Below are positions 53,693 to 63,796 of a stretch of DNA of 64,000 nucleotides, piece after piece. The position numbers and the translations under genes are program-made. The stretch is from Pristionchus mayeri. Its lineage: Eukaryota > Nematoda > Chromadorea > Rhabditida > Neodiplogasteridae. The notes beneath the pieces are model-generated. The model had not been told where the DNA came from and did not search any database. It worked only from the letters and a program-made list of their open reading frames with translations. The stretch covers positions 50,673 through 114,672 of the forward strand of contig BTRK01000008.1 of the NCBI GenBank assembly GCA_036245805.1, read 5' to 3'. How positions within the stretch are numbered: the stretch's first letter is position 1; each line of letters starts with the position of its first letter.

Positions 53693-56600
53693 ATCCCCGA
53701 AGTTTACCCGTGTCCCCGAAGTTTACTCTATCCCCGAAGTTTACTCTATCCCCGAAGTTTACCCGTGTCCCCGAAGTTTACTCTATCCCCGAAGTTTACT
53801 CTATCCCCGAAGTTTACTCTATCCCCGAAGTTTACTCTATCTCCGAAGTTTACCCGTATCCCCGAAGTTTACTCTATCCCCGAAGTTTACCCGTATCCCC
53901 GAAGTTTACTCTATCCCCGAAGTTTACCTGTATCCCCGAAGTTTACTCTATCCCAGAAGTTTACTCTATCCCCGAAGTTTACTCTATCCCCGAAGTTTAC
54001 TCTATCTCCGAAGTTTACCCGTATCCCCGAAGTTTACTCTATCCCCGAAGTTTACCCGTATCCCCGAAGTTTACTCTATCGCCAAAGTTTACCCGTATCC
54101 CCGAAGTTTACTCTATCCCCAAAGTTTACCCGTATCCCCGAAGTTTACCCGTATCCCCGAAGTTTACTCTATCCCCGAAGTTTACCCGTGTCCCCGAAGT
54201 TTACTCTATCCCCGAAGTTTACTCTATCCCCGAAGTTTACTCTATCCCCGAAGTTTACTCTATCCCCGAAGTTTACCCGTGTCCCCGAAGTTTACTCTAT
54301 CCCCGAAGTTTACTCTATCCCCGAAGTTTACTCTATCCCCGAAGTTTACTCTATCTCCGAAGTTTACCCGTATCCCCGAAGTTTACTCTATCCCCGAAGT
54401 TTACTCTATCCCCGAAGTTTACCCGTATCCCCGAAGTTTACTCTATCGCCAAAGTTTACCCGTATCCCCGAAGTTTACTCTATCCCCGAAGTTTACCCGT
54501 ATCCCCGAAGTTTACTCTATCCCCGAAGTTTACCCGTATCCCCGAAGTTTACTCTATCCCCGAAGTTTACTCTATCCCCGAAGTTTACTCTATCCCCGAA
54601 GTTTACCCGTATCCCCGAAGTTTACCCGTATCCCCGAAGTTTACTCTATCCCCAAAGTTTACCCGTATCACCGAAGTTTACCCGTATCCCCGAAGTTTAC
54701 TCTATCCCCGAAGTTTACCCGTGTCCCCGAAGTTTACTCTATCCCCGAAGTTTACTCTATCCCCGAAGTTTACCCGTGTCCCCGAAGTTTACTCTATCCC
54801 CGAAGTTTACTCTATCCCCGAAGTTTACTCTATCCCCGAAGTTTACCCGTATCCCCGAAGTTTACTCTATCGCCAAAGTTTACCCGTATCCCCGAAGTTT
54901 ACTCTATCCCCGAAGTTTACCCGTATCCCCGAAGTTTACTCTATCCCCGAAGTTTACTCTATCCCCGAAGTTTACTCTATCTCCGAAGTTTACCCGTATC
55001 CCCGAAGTTTACTCTATCCCCGAAGTTTACTCTATCCCCGAAGTTTACCCGTATCCCCGAAGTTTACTCTATCGCCAAAGTTTACCCGTATCCCCGAAGT
55101 TTACTCTATCCCCGAAGTTTACCCGTATCCCCGAAGTTTACTCTATCCCCGAAGTTTACCCGTATCCCCGAAGTTTACTCTATCCCCGAAGTTTACTCTA
55201 TCCCCGAAGTTTACTCTATCCCCGAAGTTTACCCGTATCCCCGAAGTTTACCCGTATCCCCGAAGTTTACTCTATCCCCAAAGTTTACCCGTATCACCGA
55301 AGTTTACCCGTATCCCCGAAGTTTACTCTATCCCCGAAGTTTACCCGTGTCCCCGAAGTTTACTCTATCCCCGAAGTTTACTCTATCCCCGAAGTTTACC
55401 CGTGTCCCCGAAGTTTACTCTATCCCCGAAGTTTACTCTATCCCCGAAGTTTACTCTATCCCCGAAGTTTACCCGTATCCCCGAAGTTTACTCTATCGCC
55501 AAAGTTTACCCGTATCCCCGAAGTTTACTCTATCCCCGAAGTTTACCCGTATCCCCGAAGTTTACTCTATCCCCGAAGTTTACCCGTATCCCCGAAGTTT
55601 ACTCTATCCCCGAAGTTTACTCTATCCCCGAAGTTTACTCTATCCCCGAAGTTTACCCGTATCCCCGAAGTTTACCCGTATCCCCGAAGTTTACTCTATC
55701 CCCAAAGTTTACCCGTATCACCGAAGTTTACCCGTATCCCCGAAGTTTACTCTATCCCCGAAGTTTACCCGTGTCCCCGAAGTTTACTCTATCCCCGAAG
55801 TTTACTCTATCCCCGAAGTTTACCCGTGTCCCCGAAGTTTACTCTATCCCCGAAGTTTACTCTATCCCCGAAGTTTACTCTATCCCCGAAGTTTACTCTA
55901 TCTCCGAAGTTTACCCGTATCCCCGAAGTTTACTCTATCCCCGAAGTTTACCCGTATCCCCGAAGTTTACTCTATCCCCGAAGTTTACCTGTATCCCCGA
56001 AGTTTACTCTATCCCAGAAGTTTACTCTATCCCCGAAGTTTACTCTATCCCCGAAGTTTACTCTATCTCCGAAGTTTACCCGTATCCCCGAAGTTTACTC
56101 TATCCCCGAAGTTTACCCGTATCCCCGAAGTTTACTCTATCCCCGAAGTTTACCTGTATCCCCGAAGTTTACTCTATCCCAGAAGTTTACTCTATCCCCG
56201 AAGTTTACTCTATCCCCGAAGTTTACTCTATCTCCGAAGTTTACCCGTATCCCCGAAGTTTACTCTATCCCCGAAGTTTACCCGTATCCCCGAAGTTTAC
56301 TCTATCGCCAAAGTTTACCCGTATCCCCGAAGTTTACTCTATCCCCGAAGTTTACCCGTGTCCCCGAAGTTTACTCTATCCCCGAAGTTTACTCTATCCC
56401 CGAAGTTTACTCTATCCCCGAAGTTTACTCTATCCCCGAAGTTTACCCGTGTCCCCGAAGTTTACTCTATCCCCGAAGTTTACTCTATCCCCGAAGTTTA
56501 CTCTATCCCCGAAGTTTACTCTATCTCCGAAGTTTACCCGTATCCCCGAAGTTTACTCTATCCCCGAAGTTTACTCTATCCCCGAAGTTTACCCGTATCC

Positions 56601-59600
56601 CCGAAGTTTACTCTATCGCCAAAGTTTACCCGTATCCCCGAAGTTTACTCTATCCCCGAAGTTTACCCGTATCCCCGAAGTTTACTCTATCCCCGAAGTT
56701 TACCCGTATCCCCGAAGTTTACTCTATCCCCGAAGTTTACCCGTATCCCCGAAGTTTACTCTATCGCCAAAGTTTACCCGTATCCCCGAAGTTTACTCTA
56801 TCCCCGAAGTTTACCCGTATCCCCGAAGTTTACTCTATCCCCGAAGTTTACCCGTATCCCCGAAGTTTACTCTATCCCCGAAGTTTACTCTATCCCCGAA
56901 GTTTACTCTATCCCCGAAGTTTACCCGTATCCCCGAAGTTTACCCGTATCCCCGAAGTTTACTCTATCCCCAAAGTTTACCCGTATCACCGAAGTTTACC
57001 CGTATCCCCGAAGTTTACTCTATCCCCGAAGTTTACCCGTGTCCCCGAAGTTTACTCTATCCCCGAAGTTTACCCGTATCCCCGAAGTTTACTCTATCGC
57101 CAAAGTTTACCCGTATCCCCGAAGTTTACTCTATCCCCGAAGTTTACCCGTATCCCCGAAGTTTACTCTATCCCCGAAGTTTACCCGTATCCCCGAAGTT
57201 TACTCTATCCCCGAAGTTTACTCTATCCCCGAAGTTTACTCTATCCCCGAAGTTTACCCGTATCCCCGAAGTTTACCCGTATCCCCGAAGTTTACTCTAT
57301 CCCCAAAGTTTACCCGTATCACCGAAGTTTACCCGTATCCCCGAAGTTTACTCTATCCCCGAAGTTTACCCGTGTCCCCGAAGTTTACTCTATCCCCGAA
57401 GTTTACTCTATCCCCGAAGTTTACCCGTGTCCCCGAAGTTTACTCTATCCCCGAAGTTTACTCTATCCCCGAAGTTTACTCTATCCCCGAAGTTTACTCT
57501 ATCTCCGAAGTTTACCCGTATCCCCGAAGTTTACTCTATCCCCGAAGTTTACCCGTATCCCCGAAGTTTACTCTATCCCCGAAGTTTACCTGTATCCCCG
57601 AAGTTTACTCTATCCCAGAAGTTTACTCTATCCCCGAAGTTTACTCTATCTCCGAAGTTTACCCGTATCCCCGAAGTTTACTCTATCCCCGAAGTTTACT
57701 CTATCCCCGAAGTTTACCCGTATCCCCCAAGTTTACTCTATCGCCAAAGTTTACCCGTATCCCCGAAGTTTACTCTATCCCCAAAGTTTACCCGTATCCC
57801 CGAAGTTTACCCGTATCCCCGAAGTTTACTCTATCCCCGAAGTTTACCCGTATCCCCGAAGTTTACTCTATCCCCGAAGTTTACCCGTATCCCCGAAGTT
57901 TACTCTATCCCCGAAGTTTACTCTATCCCCGAAGTTTACTCTATCCCCGAAGTTTACTCTATCCCCGAAGTTTACCCGTGTCCCCGAAGTTTACTCTATC
58001 CCCGAAGTTTACTCTATCCCCGAAGTTTACTCTATCCCCGAAGTTTACTCTATCTCCGAAGTTTACCCGTATCCCCGAAGTTTACTCTATCCCCGAAGTT
58101 TACTCTATCCCCGAAGTTTACTCTATCCCCGAAGTTTACCCGTATCCCCGAAGTTTACCCGTATCCCCGAAGTTTACTCTATCCCCAAAGTTTACCCGTA
58201 TCCCCGAAGTTTACCCGTATCCCCGAAGTTTACTCTATCCCCGAAGTTTACCCGTGTCCCCGAAGTTTACTCTATCCCCGAAGTTTACTCTATCCCCGAA
58301 GTTTACTCTATCCCCGAAGTTTACTCTATCCCCGAAGTTTACTCTATCCCCGAAGTTTACCCGTGTCCCCGAAGTTTACTCTATCCCCGAAGTTTACTCT
58401 ATCCCCGAAGTTTACTCTATCCCCGAAGTTTACTCTATCCCCGAAGTTTACTCTATCCCCAAAGTTTACCCGTATCCCCGAAGTTTACCCGTATCCCCGA
58501 AGTTTACTCTATCCCCGAAGTTTACCCGTGTCCCCGAAGTTTACTCTATCCCCGAAGTTTACTCTATCCCCGAAGTTTACTCTATCCCCGAAGTTTACTC
58601 TATCCCCGAAGTTTACCCGTGTCCCCGAAGTTTACTCTATCCCCGAAGTTTACTCTATCCCCGAAGTTTACTCTATCCCCGAAGTTTACTCTATCCCCGA
58701 AGTTTACTCTATCCCCGAAGTTTACCCGTGTCCCCGAAGTTTACTCTATCCCCGAAGTTTACTCTATCCCCGAAGTTTACTCTATCCCCGAAGTTTACTC
58801 TATCCCCGAAGTTTACTCTATCCCCGAAGTTTACCCGTGTCCCCGAAGTTTACTCTATCCCCGAAGTTTACTCTATCCCCGAAGTTTACCCGTATCCCCG
58901 AAGTTTACCCGTATCCCCGAAGTTTACTCTATCCCCAAAGTTTACCCGTATCCCCGAAGTTTACCCGTATCCCCGAAGTTTACTCTATCCCCGAAGTTTA
59001 CCCGTGTCCCCGAAGTTTACTCTATCCCCGAAGTTTACTCTATCCCCGAAGTTTACTCTATCCCCGAAGTTTACTCTATCCCCGAAGTTTACTCTATCCC
59101 CGAAGTTTACCCGTGTCCCCGAAGTTTACTCTATCCCCGAAGTTTACTCTATCCCCGAAGTTTACTCTATCCCCGAAGTTTACTCTATCCCCGAAGTTTA
59201 CTCTATCCCCGAAGTTTACTCTATCCCCAAAGTTTACCCGTATCCCCGAAGTTTACCCGTATCCCCGAAGTTTACTCTATCCCCGAAGTTTACCCGTGTC
59301 CCCGAAGTTTACTCTATCCCCGAAGTTTACTCTATCCCCGAAGTTTACTCTATCCCCGAAGTTTACTCTATCCCCGAAGTTTACCCGTGTCCCCGAAGTT
59401 TACTCTATCCCCGAAGTTTACTCTATCCCCGAAGTTTACTCTATCCCCGAAGTTTACTCTATCTCCGAAGTTTACCCGTATCCCCGAAGTTTACTCTATC
59501 CCCGAAGTTTACCCGTATCCCCGAAGTTTACCCGTATCCCCGAAGTTAACTCTATCGCCAAAGTTTACCCGTATCCCCGAAGTTTACTCTATCCCCGAAG

Positions 59601-60670
59601 TTTACCCGTATCCCCGAAGTTTACTCTATCCCCGAAGTTTACCCGTATCCCCGAAGTTTACTCTATCCCCGAAGTTTACTCTATCCCCGAAGTTTACTCT
59701 ATCCCCGAAGTTTACCCGTATCCCCGAAGTTTACCCGTATCCCCGAAGTTTACTCTATCCCCAAAGTTTACCCGTATCACCGAAGTTTACCCGTATCCCC
59801 GAAGTTTACTCTATCCCCGAAGTTTACCCGTGTCCCCGAAGTTTACTCTATCCCCGAAGTTTACTCTATCCCCGAAGTTTACCCGTGTCCCCGAAGTTTA
59901 CTCTATCCCCGAAGTTTACTCTATCCCCGAAGTTTACTCTATCCCCGAAGTTTACTCTATCTCCGAAGTTTACCCGTATCCCCGAAGTTTACCCGTATCC
60001 CCGAAGTTTACTCTATCCCCGAAGTTTACCTGTATCCCCGAAGTTTACTCTATCCCAGAAGTTTACTCTATCCCCGAAGTTTACTCTATCTCCGAAGTTT
60101 ACCCGTATCCCCGAAGTTTACTCTATCCCCGAAGTTTACTCTATCCCCGAAGTTTACCCGTATCCCCCAAGTTTACTCTATCGCCAAAGTTTACCCGTAT
60201 CCCCGAAGTTTACTCTATCCCCAAAGTTTACCCGTATCCCCGAAGTTTACCCGTATCCCCGAAGTTTACTCTATCCCCGAAGTTTACCCGTGTCCCCGAA
60301 GTTTACTCTATCCCCGAAGTTTACTCTATCCCCGAAGTTTACTCTATCCCCGAAGTTTACTCTATCCCCGAAGTTTACCCGTGTCCCCGAAGTTTACTCT
60401 ATCCCCGAAGTTTACTCTATCCCCGAAGTTTACTCTATCCCCGAAGTTTACTCTATCTCCGAAGTTTACCCGTATCCCCGAAGTTTACTCTATCCCCGAA
60501 GTTTACCCGTATCCCCGAAGTTTACTCTATCCCCGAAGTTTACCCGTATCCCCGAAGTTTACTCTATCCCCGAAGTTTACTCTATCCCCGAAGTTTACTC
60601 TATCCCCGAAGTTTACTCTATCTCCGAAGTTTACCCGTATCCCCGAAGTTTACTCTATCCCCGAAGTTTA

Positions 60671-62234
60671 CCCGTATCCCCGAAGTTTACTCTATCCCCA
60701 AAGTTTACCCGTATCCCCGAAGTTTACCCGTATCCCCGAAGTTTACTCTATCCCCGAAGTTTACCCGTGTCCCCGAAGTTTACTCTATCCCCGAAGTTTA
60801 CTCTATCCCCGAAGTTTACTCTATCCCCGAAGTTTACTCTATCCCCGAAGTTTACCCGTGTCCCCGAAGTTTACTCTATCCCCGAAGTTTACTCTATCCC
60901 CGAAGTTTATTCTATCCCCGAAGTTTACTCTATCCCCGAAGTTTACCCGTATCCCCGAAGTTTACTCTATCGCCAAAGTTTACCCGTATCCCCGAAGTTT
61001 ACTCTATCCCCGAAGTTTACCCGTATCCCCGAAGTTTACTCTATCCCCGAAGTTTACCCGTATCCCCGAAGTTTACTCTATCCCCGAAGTTTACTCTATC
61101 CCCGAAGTTTACTCTATCCCCGAAGTTTACCCGTATCCCCGAAGTTTACCCGTATCCCCGAAGTTTACTCTATCCCCAAAGTTTACCCGTATCACCGAAG
61201 TTTACCCGTATCCCCGAAGTTTACTCTATCCCCGAAGTTTACCCGTGTCCCCGAAGTTTACTCTATCCCCGAAGTTTACTCTATCCCCGAAGTTTACTCT
61301 ATCCCCGAAGTTTACCCGTATCCCCGAAGTTTACCCGTATCCCCGAAGTTTACTCTATCCCCAAAGTTTACCCGTATCACCGAAGTTTACCCGTATCCCC
61401 GAAGTTTACTCTATCCCCGAAGTTTACCCGTGTCCCCGAAGTTTACTCTATCCCCGAAGTTTACTCTATCCCCGAAGTTTACCCGTGTCCCCGAAGTTTA
61501 CTCTATCCCCGAAGTTTACTCTATCCCCGAAGTTTACTCTATCCCCGAAGTTTACTCTATCTCCGAAGTTTACCCGTATCCCCGAAGTTTACTCTATCCC
61601 CGAAGTTTACCCGTATCCCCGAAGTTTACTCTATCCCCGAAGTTTACCTGTATCCCCGAAGTTTACTCTATCCCAGAAGTTTACTCTATCCCCGAAGTTT
61701 ACTCTATCTCCGAAGTTTACCCGTATCCCCGAAGTTTACTCTATCCCCGAAGTTTACTCTATCCCCGAAGTTTACCCGTATCCCCCAAGTTTACTCTATC
61801 GCCAAAGTTTACCCGTATCCCCGAAGTTTACTCTATCCCCAAAGTTTACCCGTATCCCCGAAGTTTACCCGTATCCCCGAAGTTTACTCTATCCCCGAAG
61901 TTTACCCGTATCCCCGAAGTTTACTCTATCCCCGAAGTTTACTCTATCCCCGAAGTTTACTCTATCCCCGAAGTTTACTCTATCTCCGAAGTTTACCCGT
62001 ATCCCCGAAGTTTACTCTATCCCCGAAGTTTACCCGTATCCCCGAAGTTTACTCTATCCCCGAAGTTTACCTGTATCCCCGAAGTTTACTCTATCCCAGA
62101 AGTTTACTCTATCCCCGAAGTTTACTCTATCTCCGAAGTTTACCCGTATCCCCGAAGTTTACTCTATCCCCGAAGTTTACTCTATCCCCGAAGTTTACCC
62201 GTATCCCCCAAGTTTACTCTATCGCCAAAGTTTA
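60671..62234 (+). repeat. ~1,564-bp higher-order repeat, copy 1
   Basis: The copy starts at the B unit of a B-Ak-B-B-A-G series that recurs at 62235 and 63797. It contains two Bcac units 185 bp apart (61192 and 61377) and a 423-bp internal tandem duplication (61482-61904 and 61905-62327). A private C-to-T near 60910 gives TTTATTCT. Confidence 0.88.
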
Positions 62235-62327
62235 CCCGTATCCCCGAAGTTTACTCTATCCCCAAAGTTTACCCGTATCCCCGAAGTTTACCCGTATCCC
62301 CGAAGTTTACTCTATCCCCGAAGTTTA
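61482..62327 (+). repeat. 423-bp tandem duplication nested in the 1,564-bp HOR
   Basis: The copies are 61482-61904 and 61905-62327. At (61555/61978), Acag (61675/62098) and CCCCCAAG (61779/62202) units are all 423 bp apart, which fits 23 units (14 of 18 bp and 9 of 19 bp). The first unit is G in copy 1 and B in copy 2. Because the next 1,564-bp copy also contains the pair, the 423-bp duplication came first. Confidence 0.88.
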
Positions 62328-63796
62328 CCCGTGTCCCGAAGTTTACTCTATCCCCGAAGTTTACTCTATCCCCGAAGTTTACTCTATCCCCGAAGTTTAC
62401 TCTATCCCCGAAGTTTACCCGTGTCCCCGAAGTTTACTCTATCCCCGAAGTTTACTCTATCCCCGAAGTTTACTCTATCCCCGAAGTTTACTCTATCCCC
62501 GAAGTTTACCCGTATCCCCGAAGTTTACTCTATCGCCAAAGTTTACCCGTATCCCCGAAGTTTACTCTATCCCCGAAGTTTACCCGTATCCCCGAAGTTT
62601 ACTCTATCCCCGAAGTTTACCCGTATCCCCGAAGTTTACTCTATCCCCGAAGTTTACTCTATCCCCGAAGTTTACTCTATCCCCGAAGTTTACCCGTATC
62701 CCCGAAGTTTACCCGTATCCCCGAAGTTTACTCTATCCCCAAAGTTTACCCGTATCACCGAAGTTTACCCGTATCCCCGAAGTTTACTCTATCCCCGAAG
62801 TTTACCCGTGTCCCCGAAGTTTACTCTATCCCCGAAGTTTACTCTATCCCCGAAGTTTACTCTATCCCCGAAGTTTACCCGTATCCCCGAAGTTTACCCG
62901 TATCCCCGAAGTTTACTCTATCCCCAAAGTTTACCCGTATCACCGAAGTTTACCCGTATCCCCGAAGTTTACTCTATCCCCGAAGTTTACCCGTGTCCCC
63001 GAAGTTTACTCTATCCCCGAAGTTTACTCTATCCCCGAAGTTTACCCGTGTCCCCGAAGTTTACTCTATCCCCGAAGTTTACTCTATCCCCGAAGTTTAC
63101 TCTATCCCCGAAGTTTACTCTATCTCCGAAGTTTACCCGTATCCCCGAAGTTTACTCTATCCCCGAAGTTTACCCGTATCCCGAAGTTTACTCTATCCCC
63201 GAAGTTTACCTGTATCCCCGAAGTTTACTCTATCCCAGAAGTTTACTCTATCCCCGAAGTTTACTCTATCTCCGAAGTTTACCCGTATCCCCGAAGTTTA
63301 CTCTATCCCCGAAGTTTACTCTATCCCCGAAGTTTACCCGTATCCCCCAAGTTTACTCTATCGCCAAAGTTTACCCGTATCCCCGAAGTTTACTCTATCC
63401 CCAAAGTTTACCCGTATCCCCGAAGTTTACCCGTATCCCCGAAGTTTACTCTATCCCCGAAGTTTACCCGTATCCCCGAAGTTTACTCTATCCCCGAAGT
63501 TTACTCTATCCCCGAAGTTTACTCTATCCCCGAAGTTTACTCTATCTCCGAAGTTTACCCGTATCCCCGAAGTTTACTCTATCCCCGAAGTTTACCCGTA
63601 TCCCCGAAGTTTACTCTATCCCCGAAGTTTACCTGTATCCCCGAAGTTTACTCTATCCCAGAAGTTTACTCTATCCCCGAAGTTTACTCTATCTCCGAAG
63701 TTTACCCGTATCCCCGAAGTTTACTCTATCCCCGAAGTTTACTCTATCCCCGAAGTTTACCCGTATCCCCCAAGTTTACTCTATCGCCAAAGTTTA
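62235..63796 (+). repeat. ~1,564-bp higher-order repeat, copy 2 (1,562 bp)
   Basis: The spacing to copy 1 falls from 1,564 to 1,563 at the G unit beginning near 62328 (GTGTCCCGAA, one C short). It falls to 1,562 at the B unit near 63180 (GTATCCCGAAG, one C short). Bcac units at 62755 and 62940 are again 185 bp apart. The internal 423-bp duplication is repeated at 63045-63466 and 63467-63889. Confidence 0.88.

Noticed and set aside
22..59549. Very long plus-strand open frames (for example 467-27448, 8,993 codons; 21238-47913; 27512-48484) as giant repeat-protein genes
   Set aside because: All three plus frames are open together, because the unit lacks stops. Each 19-bp unit shifts the frame, so no peptide repeat is kept. 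Starts are only GTG inside repeat units, essentially no ATG is present, and the edges are random point mutations. Nothing resembles splice sites, signal peptides or a conserved domain.
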